Origin: Cyanodermella asteris
Lineage: Eukaryota > Ascomycota > Lecanoromycetes > Ostropales > Stictidaceae
Direction of reading: 5' to 3'
Length of the DNA: 64,000 nt
Assembly (NCBI GenBank): GCA_900618795.1
Contig: UYJD01000010.1
Span: forward strand, 133,495 to 197,494
The position numbers and the translations under genes were made by a program. Under the pieces are notes generated by a model, which saw only the letters and a list, made by a program, of their open reading frames with translations, ran no database searches and was not told where the DNA came from. The stretch's first letter is position 1, and every line of letters starts with the position of its first letter. Positions 54,739-64,000 of the stretch are shown here, piece by piece.

Positions 54739-56289
54739 TCAGGCAGCAGGGGCCGGAGCGGTAGTTGGAACATTGGCGACATTATTCGCCCTGAGCTTTG
54801 CCTGAATAGTGTTGACATCGAATTCGCCACGCATGGCCTCCTTTGGAATGGTGCCGTTGTTTGCCCAAGTATCAACCAGTCTCTGCATTGGCTCGACGTC
54901 CTTGTCGCTCAGTAGAACAAACAGCTTGGCGGTAATGATGAAGTTGCAAAAGGCACTGTTGAGGTCGGTCCAGCCGACGGCCTTCTCGCTGCTGCCGGAA
55001 AGGTGCCAAAAGGGCAGCTCCCAATGGCTGTGATAGATATGGGCGTAGATGCGGAACATCTGTCTGAAAATGGTCTTGACGTCTGTGACAAAGTTCTCGG
55101 GAAAGTTGGTATCCTTTCCGACCCAGTTGCGGCCAGAGAGCTCCTGAACGGAGGCTGTCAAATTCGTCGGGCCAGCAGGAATGGGAATGTTGGCGTGAGG
55201 AGTATCAAGTCCGCCTGAGGCATAGACAGCGGCCGTGGCGGTCAAAGGATCGCATGGGAAGACACGCGGGTCCGATAATTTGCCAACGATCCAGCGTTGG
55301 ACAAGGGATATGTATTGAATGGCCGGGACCTTCACTGGTTCTTTGCTGCTGTTCAACCAGGTGTACGTGTAATTTCTGATCCAGTCAGTCAAGCCACGCC
55401 AGCTAATCGAAGAAACAGTCACTCACTTTCCGGCAGACATTGATGGGCAGCAATGTGGATTACATATCTGAAGGTTGTTGTTTTTCTGATTGCGCTCTTG
55501 CAAAATCTTGATCAGGGCTTCAAGAACACGATACTCCTCGGAACCTGGACGGGTCAGCACATATCCGCCTCGTGATATTGCGTATACCAACATTTGTGAG
55601 CGAGCCAATCAGCAAGACCAACGTTCTTAGGTTGGACTGAGAGTGGCAAGAAGCTACCCTTGACACCCAGCTTGGCGAAGCGTTCCTGGGTCCAATAGAT
55701 GGAGTCATCTTTCACCTCGGTGGAGACTATCAGTGTCAGACTGCGTTTCAGTTGATCTTGCGGTAGTCCAGCGAATCATACCAGGGATCTGATTAACCGG
55801 AGAGGCGTTGCCGCTGCGTTGTTGCCCAGCGTCTTTGCGGCCACCAAACGAACGTCTAATTGCAAAAGAATGTTAGCAAAGTGTCAACGACTTGAAGACA
55901 AGCATTGAAGCTCTTTCGTCGAACTAGGGACAGGTCCGACATGACAAGTGAATGTCACTCAGCGTCCCGTTTTAGGTCGATGGTGACACGATTTACAGGC
56001 TTCTTCCCGTGAAAGTTTGAAAGCATGCAAGCAGTGAGCCGAAGTTATAGCAAGCTTCGGTGATACAAGCTGTTTCTTCGGAAGGTGATATGGAGGATTT
56101 GGCGTTGCAAAGAAGGACAATGTCGTTGTTTCCAAGCTCATGAGGAATTCAAGCCTCGGTCTGCGACGACATAGGACACAAGCACCAGCCAGTATTGTAG
56201 GAGTGATCGTAGCCTCGATGAATGCATTCCAAACCTCTCGGGGGACATGCAGGCAATACTCACAACGGGTCTTTGAAGAAGCTAGCCAT
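54739..56289 (-). CDS. MOB/phocein-family protein
   Basis: MOB proteins are co-activators of NDR/LATS kinases or parts of STRIPAK. Five exons: 56264-56289, 55782-55855, 55592-55726, 55427-55544 and 54739-55375, with introns of 408, 55, 47 and 51 bp and agreeing phases, giving 329 residues. Splicing yields MASFFKDPLRSFGGRKDAGQ, then WTQERFAKLGVKGSFLPLSV. Next come DWLAHKCSEEYRVLEALIKI, the zinc-site Cys region ICNPHCCPSMSAGKNYTYTW, and the zinc-site His region IFRQMFRIYAHIYHSHW. The fold ends FCNFIITAKLFVLLSDKDVE. It is not a canonical Mob1 or Mob2: a ~45-residue insert (DPLTATAAVYASGGLDTPHA onward) splits the domain. The 408-bp first intron is unusually long here, so an extra small exon is possible. 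Confidence 0.88.
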
Positions 56290-56874
56290 GTCACCGGAGC
56301 GTCCCGCACGGCCGGGCGAATCTGCTGTTTGACCGAGAGTTCTGACGATGTGGGCAGATCTGAGCCCGGACAGATAGTTGCTGGAAACTTTTGAGAATAG
56401 TCAATCGGTCGTTATGCGGCAAAAAGAGAAGGCGGTCACTGAAGAGATATGAAGACTGCCCACATTCAGGTGCAGTTGTCGATCCAGGGGTGTCTAGGAT
56501 TCAAATGCCACCGCCCACCGGCCCACTCGGAGTTACGACGCCGGCGCGTTGAGCCTCGAAGCAGGCGCGCATTAAGGTTCAATTGTTCTTTAAGCTCTGC
56601 ATTTCACAAGCTGCACTCACGCCCAATCCTATCGAGCCACCGCCCATTCACTCGTCGCATAATCGCATCGAAGCCTCGCTCGAGTATCGCAATTCCTGGC
56701 AGTCCTCCTCATTGGCAATTGTGCTTTGCCCAAGCTTCGGATCACGATACTCCGCGCCAGCTGGGGCTTTGCTGGTTGTGATCGGGCTCTACAGGGTTGG
56801 TGAAAGACATTGGCGCCATATAGATACTCTGTCCAGGTAGCGGCTCCGAAGCCCAAGTCAGGCTTCTTGTCAGG
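56290..56874. other. divergent intergenic region (MOB gene / LEO1)
   Basis: Promoters of both genes; no gene recognised. Confidence 0.5.
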
Positions 56875-58380
56875 ATGTCGGACAGCGAGGACGACCGGAG
56901 TCCTGTCCTCCCAGCCGATGCAGAGGAGGCTTTGATCGAGACAACCGAGATCGACAATCCTACAGAAGATGCAGACACGGCTCAAATGCAGACGGACGAG
57001 AACTTGAATAATGGAGTCGATCCAGATGCCGATCCTGCAAAAGAGCCCGACGAAGACGAGGAAATGGACGACCTCTTTGGCGATGATGACGACGAACCTG
57101 CCGCAGCCCCGAAAAAGCGACGGCTTGATGATGAAGAGCTGGATTCTGGTGACGATCTCGATCGTGAGGACCGTATGATCGAGGATGATGAGCCTGCCAC
57201 GCCCCCTCCACCGAAGGAAGAGGTCGCCGCAGAGGCGACGCTACCACGACACGCAAGTCTCAAAGGTAGTGATGGCGAAGTATACCTGCTTCAGAATGCC
57301 GTCCAGAACGGCATTGAACCGAAGGTGTTCAATCCCAAAACTTTCGTGCCACCAGCTACAAATCACCATTCAGTAGATCCTCCCACTGCCAACTTTTCAG
57401 CTGCCCAAACGGCTGCCACAACGATCCGTTGGCGACGCGACCCACGCGATCCTACAAAATTGCAAAGCAATTCGCGCATCATACGGTGGTCAGACGGCTC
57501 GTTGACGCTACAAATAGGCTCAAATCCGCTCGAGCAGTACGATCTCGGCGCAACTGCACTGGCACCTTCGCAGCTGAGACCGAAGAAGCCGCTGCCCGCA
57601 TCCCTAGCCAAAACTCGCGGGCGTGTATCGACCAAGAAAGACGACGCGCATACCTACCTCGCTAGTGTGGATGAGACCATGGGCGTTGGGCGGATAACGA
57701 ACCATGTTACCGCCGTGCTGCATGTACGCAGTACGAAGCTTGCTGCTGGCGAGGACGATGCAGTTGCAAAGCTACAAATGGCTCTGACTGCCACGAATGC
57801 TGCCAAACAGGGGACTGCCAGCACAGCTGCGGGCGGCATGCAAGTCATCAATCAAATCGAGGACCCCGAGCTGTTGCGCAAGCGCGCCGAGCGTGCAGAG
57901 AAGGAGAAGGCGAAGATGGAAAAATCCATCCAAGCGCGCCGCGACAGAGAAATGTTCAAGCGGCAAGGTGTCATGGGCAATGCCGCCGGGCTTGGCCGAT
58001 CAGGACAAGGTGGAAGAATGCTGACTGTTGCGGCGCTAGAAGAGGAGGCCGGCCTCGGAGGATATGGTGCGCCTCGTAAGAAGGGCCCTGCAAAGAAGAA
58101 GCAGAGAAGAAACAATGACATGTACACGGACGATGAAGATGACAGAGGCCGGGGCCGCGCCGACGAATATGAGAAGGACGACTTCCTCGTTTCCGACGAG
58201 GACGAGGAAGAAGAGGGCGGAGAGGAAGACGACGAAGAAGAAGAGCTCCTCGACGAGGATGCAGAGGGTGAAGAAGAGGATGAGGCGCCTGTACGGCAGA
58301 GCGTGGAGAAGACCGAGGAGCCCGCAGCCGCAAGGCGAAGGGGAGGGCGACAAGTTGTCGACGGCGACGATGATGAGTGA
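56875..58380 (+). CDS. LEO1: Paf1 complex subunit Leo1
   Basis: Nuclear elongation factor subunit acting with RNA polymerase II and histone modification. Intronless, 501 residues. Acidic N-terminus with EEMDDLFGDDDDEPAAAPKK, then the Leo1 core: EPKVFNPKTFVPP, TTIRWRRDPRDPTKLQSNSR, IIRWSDGSLTLQIGSNPLEQ, and HTYLASVDETMGVGRITNHV. A charged helix follows (ELLRKRAERAEKEKAKMEKS), then a Gly-rich part and a very acidic C-terminus. The core blocks are diagnostic. The highly acidic tail explains the antisense Ser-rich open frames seen here. Confidence 0.96.
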   Translation: MSDSEDDRSPVLPADAEEALIETTEIDNPTEDADTAQMQTDENLNNGVDPDADPAKEPDEDEEMDDLFGDDDDEPAAAPKKRRLDDEELDSGDDLDREDRMIEDDEPATPPPPKEEVAAEATLPRHASLKGSDGEVYLLQNAVQNGIEPKVFNPKTFVPPATNHHSVDPPTANFSAAQTAATTIRWRRDPRDPTKLQSNSRIIRWSDGSLTLQIGSNPLEQYDLGATALAPSQLRPKKPLPASLAKTRGRVSTKKDDAHTYLASVDETMGVGRITNHVTAVLHVRSTKLAAGEDDAVAKLQMALTATNAAKQGTASTAAGGMQVINQIEDPELLRKRAERAEKEKAKMEKSIQARRDREMFKRQGVMGNAAGLGRSGQGGRMLTVAALEEEAGLGGYGAPRKKGPAKKKQRRNNDMYTDDEDDRGRGRADEYEKDDFLVSDEDEEEEGGEEDDEEEELLDEDAEGEEEDEAPVRQSVEKTEEPAAARRRGGRQVVDGDDDE

Positions 58381-58597
58381 GACCCCAGAGCAGGCAAATG
58401 GACAGCTTCGGTGTTTCAGAAAAGCTTACGCATGCATCACTGGCGCCAGCTATCGTGCGGTCCAGATATAGACGGTGAAATGATACCCCTCGAGAATTCA
58501 CAGTCCGCGCTCAATGCTTCACCAATTGCCATGTGACTTCTATCATGCATTCGTCAATTCATCCACATGTATCATCGCGCCGTAGTCTGTTGAATGT

Positions 58598-58813
58598 TCA
58601 ACCACTCGGTGTTGGTAGCTTTTCTGTCGTGCTGCCCTCCTTTTTCCCGTCCTTCTTTTCCTCCGGCTTCTCATAGTCGGGATGCGCCCTGCCCTTCTCA
58701 CTCGACCCGTCTTTTCCTGGCTCGAATATGGTGTTGCACGATGCGCAATGAGCGTAGCTGCCGTCAGGAGTCTTGTCAGCGTTGCCGCCGCACTCGGGGC
58801 ACTTGACGCCCAT
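58598..58813 (-). CDS. small zinc-ribbon protein, 71 residues
   Basis: ATG 58813 (MGVKCPECGGNADKTPDG) to a stop at 58598. CPEC and CASC form two CxxC knuckles spaced about 16 residues (KCPECGG...YAHCASCNTIF), a zinc ribbon. The rest is Lys/Glu/Gly-rich and disordered. The fold is credible, the role unknown. It lies convergent to LEO1, 217 bp away. Confidence 0.6.
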   Translation of the reverse strand: MGVKCPECGGNADKTPDGSYAHCASCNTIFEPGKDGSSEKGRAHPDYEKPEEKKDGKKEGSTTEKLPTPSG

Positions 58814-60134
58814 GACTGGTTGCTGGGGTTTCGAGTAGAGAGATTGGGACGTGACAGGCTTGGCTGAAACGACGAGTGAAGAGCGGATTGAGTGGTTTCA
58901 GGTTGGTGATTAGACCGGCTTGCAAGCTTGGTGTGGTTGATTGAGCGGGTTATCTGCTGCGGGATGGAGTTGATCTTCACCAGATCTATGACATATGAGA
59001 GTCCCCACTTGAAGATCTGTCTACTTACCTTACCTGATCTACCCAATGGTTTGAACTCAGCAATGACGCTGTTGACTTGGGCGAAGGCTGGCTGGAGGGT
59101 CTTCGATCAGAATCAGATGTACAGTCAAGTGAAGATGCATGAACATGTTCTTCAGTTTGCAGTCCTGCTGCTCGCTGCTAATATGGTCATGAGTCGAATG
59201 GTTTTTCAAAGTATATTACATCCTGGGAACTACTTTGCATTCTGTTGCGTACCGACGACTCGGTTCTGGTCTACTAACAAGTCCGCGAAGAGAAGCGCTT
59301 GCTGGCGATGTTGATGCGACCAGTTCAATTTATGGTAAAAACGGAGGCTTCGTAGAAGCGTCAAGGGTTAATAGTCCCTTACGGTTGTTGATGTCCACTG
59401 GTGAACAAGCGCGTTTTTTGCGCTCAACGCCAATTTGAACCAACATATTCTTTGGACACTGAACATGACTACCGTATTCGTCGCCTAGTCCCAAGAGAGG
59501 ATCAGGTCTTGCAGCCTACATGCATCTCGCGGTGAGACTAGTCACCGCCGCACGCCAAAGTGAAAGATGCAGCTTTGCTACTTCCATCATAGGCATAGCT
59601 GTAAGAGTCCGAGCCTCACCAACGACGAACAGGGGTGTCTCGTGTGATACCTCGAACTGACCACAGCTGACCGGCTGACCGCGTCGGGAGACCACCATCG
59701 TGAAACCACAGAAGCCTAAGTTGCATAACGGGCGTCACAAGCGTTGACAGAGGTCCAATCACCACGACGCCAACGGCGACGCAGCTATTGGCCGCAGAGC
59801 TTCGCATGCATCTCATTTCGATGATCACAGCCAAGACGGCGGCCAAGAAATGCGACCTTCGTCAGCAATCGCTCCTGTGCCCTGCTTGGGTCCTTCCTGC
59901 AGCTTCATTCTCTGTGCTGCTGACGCTTATACTCGGAGAGTGGGAGTTCACCGCTAAAACCACTCCGTCCTAGAAGTTCTGCCGACTCTTGGTGCGTGAC
60001 AGACAAGAGTCGCCGGATCGTCTCTCGATCGCCGCCGAAGACCCAACTGTGTTTGCTTGGCGGCAGCTACCCGGGCAACCAATTCACTGTACCATCCATC
60101 CCATTGATCCTGGTATATCGTCCGTTCAGCCAGA
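58814..60134. other. intergenic
   Basis: No gene, repeat or RNA recognised over 1.3 kb. Leaders and promoters of the zinc-ribbon gene (left) and the PhoD-like gene (right) lie here. Confidence 0.45.
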
Positions 60135-62620
60135 ATGGCGGCCACCGAAGTGGCATCGCCGAACATCGGCAACGAGCAGCCGTCGCACCCTATCCATGCT
60201 GCCAAGGCGAAGGTCGAAGGGAAAATCGACGGTACTGAAGCAAGCTTCGACGGCAACAACAGTAGAGTCGCCCAAGCCGCCGAGCAGAGCGTCCAGCCCG
60301 GCGCGAACGGCGTCAATGTCTCCAGCAACGGCTATGGAACAGCTCCTGTCACCGGTGGTTCTTCCGACACCGTTGAAGTCATCTCAGGACCTCTGCTCAA
60401 CTACCGTCGAACCAGTGATCCGGATGGACCGAACCCGACGTGGATTGGCAGTATATTGGTCGTTGCGAAATCGGGTGGCAAACAGCCTTCTTTGCGTACA
60501 AGACGTCTCGACTCCGTAATCGCCAAAGGTTCAGAACTCAACGGTCAGTCAAACGGCCATGCAGAAGCAGTTTCCAGCTCGCAGAACGAGGTTCGCTCTG
60601 TCAAACTGTACTCCGACTCGGTCAAAACGTTTTGGTGCTTCGAAATTAGTGTCCCGCTTGGCGAAGAAGAGTCGAGATGGGAATACACTATCCCGGACTT
60701 GACATACTTATACGACGCAAAGCTGCAATCCGGCTCAAGGAGCTTCGTTGTCCCGGCTAGGACACAGTCCATGAGGATGATGTTCCATTCCTGTAACGGC
60801 TTCTCGGTAGGCGTTGATCAGAAGGAGTGGGGCGGCGGAGCGGTTCTCTGGAACGATGTTCTACGCGTTCACGACACCAAGCCGTTCCACGTCATGATCG
60901 GTGGTGGCGACCAAATCTACAACGATGGCGTGAGAGTTGGTGGACCGCTCCAGGAGTGGACGTCAATGACCAACCCCAAGAAGCGGAGAGAGTATCCGTT
61001 TGGGACGAAGCTGCGCGATGAATGCGACCTCTTCTACTATAACAACTACGTCCGATGGTACAATACAGAGCCCTTTGCCCAAGCAAACGGACAAATCCCG
61101 CAGTTGAACATCTGGGATGATCACGATATCATTGATGGGTACGGGTCCTACACGGACCACTTCATGAAGTGCCCCGTGTTTCGTGGCATTGGCGGCGTTG
61201 CTTTCAAGTACTACTGCCTCTTCCAGCACCATCTCCCTCCACCGCGTTCCAGTTTCTCTACCGACGCCCCTGAAACTATGCACGGCCTGGGTCTTGATGG
61301 CCCTGGAATTGACGAGCATCAACTGAAGGACACCTACGTGGCGACTGCGGATGGTCTCGACGAGTCTTTCATTGTTGGCACCAAAGCTGGTCCGTACATG
61401 GAAGAGCGTAGTCGATCGATCTATACCCGTCTGGGAGCACGAATTGCATTTCTCGGCATCGACGCCCGTACAGAGCGGACCAGCCACCAGGTGAACTATC
61501 CGGAGACCTACGATCTTCTGTTCAATCGGATTGACAAGGAATTTTCTGCAGCAAACGGCACAATCAGACATTTGATTCTGCTTTTGGGCGTGCCGATCGC
61601 ATACCCTCGTCTTACGTGGCTAGAGAATCTGATCAATTCACCCCTAATAGTTCCCATGCGCGTGCTGAACAAGCGATTCGGGTTCGGTGGAGGTTTGTTC
61701 AACAAATTCGACGGCCAGGTTGAGATCTTGGATGATCTTGATGACCACTATACATCTCACGCCCACAAAGCCGAACGCCGCGAGCTGATTCAGAGACTGC
61801 AAGAGTTTGCCAAAAAGCACGATGCACGTGTTACGATTCTTGGAGGCGACGTGCACCTAGGAGCCGCAGGCCGTTTCTACAGCAAGCCAGGCCGTGATTT
61901 GACGAGTGAACAGGATCACAGGTACATGGTGAATATCATTTCCAGCGCCATCACAAACAAGCCTCCGCCACAGATCTTGGCCAACTTCCTGGCGCGACGC
62001 AATCGGATTCACAAGCTTGATCTAGATACTCATGAGACCTTATTCAAGCTCTTCGACAAGGACCCCGGCATCAATCAAGGTGTCGCTGCAAAGACGGAAA
62101 CCTCCAATCGCGTGACCATGCCGAGCCGGAACTACGCCATCATTACCGAAGCACCGACTGAAGCCTTAGTTGACGGTGCTCCTAACGGAGGTTCTGGCGG
62201 CAATTACCTGCAAGAGAACTCCCACGCGCCAACGGAGGCATCCGCAGCTGTAAGTACATTACGAAGTGCACTCGCTTTCTCCTACATCGCTAACAAACCC
62301 TTCAGGCCTCCGAATGGCAAAAGACCAACCATCCCAAACTCCACAGCAAAGCTCACAATGTCGGGCACTCCGCCCTACACGAAGGCGAGGAAGGAGCTGG
62401 AACCAAGCATCCCGCCGCCTCCGGCCTACATGCTGGCAAGCTCATCGGCGGCCTCGACGTCAGTCTGCGTGTTGAAATAGATCAGCACGATCCCGAGGGC
62501 AAAACCGAAGGCTACGGCTTCTCGATCCCGCGGCTCCATACCGGGGTCGAAAAGCACCACATTAGGGACAAGCTGCATATGCCGCACCGACACAGGGAGG
62601 AAAAGGCGCAGCAGGGCTAG
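60135..62620 (+). CDS. PhoD-like phosphatase, fungal type
   Basis: Metal-dependent phosphatase/phosphodiesterase fold. Exons 60135-62249 and 62306-62620 (56-bp GTAAGT intron, CGCTAAC branch site) give 809 residues. Without splicing the frame ends early at 62480, in sequence that is not family-like. Spliced, the C-terminus reads ASEWQKTNHPKLHSKAHNVG and later LDVSLRVEIDQHDPEGKTEG, then YGFSIPRL. Core motifs are MMFHSCNGFSVGV, MIGGGDQIYNDGVR, LNIWDDHDIIDGYGSYTDHF, GARIAFLGIDARTERT and VTILGGDVHLGAAGRFYSKP; their Asp, His and Asn residues are the expected metal ligands. No signal peptide; the N-terminal 110 residues are disordered, so an intracellular or membrane-surface location is likely. Confidence 0.93.
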
Positions 62621-63265
62621 AGATTATGCTGTGAGACCGTTGAGAAAAGGGCTCACGTCGGTGGAGGAGCATTAGGCGCATGGCGGGAGAAGTTGGCGAG
62701 ATGGGTGTTTCCGGGAGGAAAGGGTAAGGGACGAGGAAGGTCTGTTTCGAGCGCATACTTTTGAAACAAAGATGCCTACGATGGACTGAGGGGCGACCGT
62801 ACACGATGCTTCACGTATATGAGCATTACGTAAATGATACCAGGTTTCGAGAGTATATAAATACTGTTTACCAGCATGAATTGAGATGGACAGTAGAGAA
62901 AACTTTCCGAAGGACACGAGAACTCTATGGACCTATCTAGTGCTTCCTGATATGTGAGTAGCAGGCCACATTTCAGTAGGCTACCAAGTGCTGGCAAAGA
63001 CTAGGACAAAAGGCCAGATAGACTCAACGTATCGAGAGTGGTGTATATGATCTAGGAGCCTGCGGAGGCGTCTCTGCGGCGGCACATTTGAGAAATGGCG
63101 GGCCCACCATCCCGCAGATGATCGACGCACGGCCAAAGCACAACCCGCTTCATCGAACTCGCCGCAGAAGACAGGTCCTCCGCAACCATCATTGTCTCTC
63201 TGTAAAGCCACACCCTATTACACGCTTCACACGTCGCGGATCCCCCGTGTCTCTCGTCGCCCATC
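62621..63265. other. intergenic
   Basis: PhoD-like gene 3' region and SEC13 promoter. No gene recognised. Confidence 0.5.
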
Positions 63266-64000
63266 ATGGTACGTAATCATCGTACCTCTGCCGCAAGCAC
63301 CTTCGGACTGACAATTGCAGGCGCAAACCATAGCCAATACTGGCCACGATGACATGATTGTTTGTGGCCTCACAATGTCTCGAATGCCAGGAACCCCAGG
63401 GGCTGACTGTGGGCTTAGCACGATGCCGTTCTCGATTACTACGGCCGACGATTGGCGACGTGTTCTTCGGACAAGACGATCAAGATCTTCGACGTTGAAG
63501 ACAACGGCACACACAAGCTCACGGAAACATTGAAGGGGTAAAGGAGCGAAGGACCTCGTCCGCGTCGGGCACATTCGCTGACGGGGTATACAGGCATGAC
63601 GGTGCAGTGTGGTGTGTCGCTTGGGTGAGCCTCGCCTTCAATCGGCAAGACTGCCCGACTACCTACTTTTCGACTAACAACCATGTCAGGCACACCCCAA
63701 GTTTGGAACTATACTCGCTTCTTCCTCATACGACGGTCGCGTGATCATCTGGCGCTCCTCTTCCACCACAGTCTCGTCTACCTCCGCCTCCTCGTTCCAG
63801 CCTGTCTTCGAATCTACGCTGCACTCCGCATCAGTCAATCTCATTTCTTGGGCGCCTCACGAATGCGGCTGTTTGCTTGCGTGTGCCTCGTCGGACGGCG
63901 CCGTCAGTGTGCTGGAGTTCAGGGACAATGCATGGGGTCATGTCATCCTCGCCAATGCACACGGCTTGGGCGTCAACAGTGTCAGCTGGGCTCCTAGTGC
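63266..64000 (+). CDS. SEC13: Sec13, COPII/nuclear pore/SEA complex WD40 protein (3' end outside window)
   Basis: Beta-propeller that forms the COPII outer coat with Sec31 and joins the Nup84 and SEACAT complexes. Five exons are visible: 63266-63268 (the ATG alone), 63321-63359, 63419-63537, 63594-63624 and 63690 to the window end; introns are 52, 59, 56 and 65 bp and phases agree. The protein starts [20 protein letters not shown], then [75 protein letters not shown] and [20 protein letters not shown], all typical of Sec13. The second donor is GTTTGT. The frame is open at position 64000. Confidence 0.95.

Noticed and set aside
57852-58501. Ser-rich antisense frames over LEO1
   Set aside because: Mirror image of the acidic GAG/GAC codons of the sense strand.

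Overview
This is a stretch of nuclear DNA from a filamentous ascomycete fungus. The short introns (about 41-81 bp, with CTAAC or CTGAC branch sites close to the acceptor), a HET-domain incompatibility-type gene, a TPP riboswitch ahead of THI4 and fungal versions of Mon1, Erg2, Leo1 and PhoD-like phosphatase all point that way. A dothideomycete is my best guess, but that is inference. I found no tRNA, rRNA, CRISPR array or retroelement. Gene models were assembled by eye from frame, splice signals and family similarity. Where exon lengths are given, the phases were checked to add up.

Layout. 1-7 kb: the C-terminal part of a BRCT protein, a decayed DHA1-type MFS transporter, a perfect 32-bp inverted repeat around an assembly gap (probably a DNA transposon), a one-TM orphan and two weak gene remnants. 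7-13.4 kb is compact and housekeeping: MTA phosphorylase, a PAP2 lipid phosphatase, Bfr2/AATF and an ArfGAP. 14-17.6 kb: an orphan polytopic membrane protein and a HET-domain gene. 18-24 kb: Mon1, a monocarboxylate-type MFS transporter and a lysine-rich membrane-anchored orphan. 25.8-26.5 kb: a secreted protein with three chitin-binding domains. 28-38.7 kb: branched-chain aminotransferase, a small orphan, S-adenosylhomocysteinase, a Lys-rich orphan, a three-finger C2H2 protein and APS kinase. 39-41 kb: a broken cytochrome P450 and a second assembly gap. 41-44.7 kb: a GNAT acetyltransferase and an acetyl-CoA transporter. 45-50.7 kb: three tandem divergent copies of one BTB-like family, the third broken. 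51-64 kb: Erg2, Thi4 with its riboswitch, a MOB-family protein, Leo1, a tiny zinc-ribbon protein, a PhoD-like phosphatase and the 5' part of Sec13.

Functional threads. Several enzymes of sulfur and methyl metabolism lie in one window: MTA phosphorylase, SAH hydrolase, APS kinase, the aminotransferase (a BCAT can complete methionine salvage) and the sulfur-consuming Thi4. They are not a tight cluster and I infer only loose proximity. The three damaged genes lie in the accessory patches near 2, 40 and 50 kb; two of these patches abut N gaps, and both gaps are entered from the left through TGTCACGG.

The strongest single observation is a eukaryotic TPP riboswitch inside a probable 5'UTR intron of THI4. 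The most unusual gene structures are two GC-AG introns, a Sec13 start codon cut off by an intron, an 8-nt first exon in APS kinase, and two stop-free introns whose length is a multiple of three. The least understood coding material is the tandem BTB-like family and several orphans.
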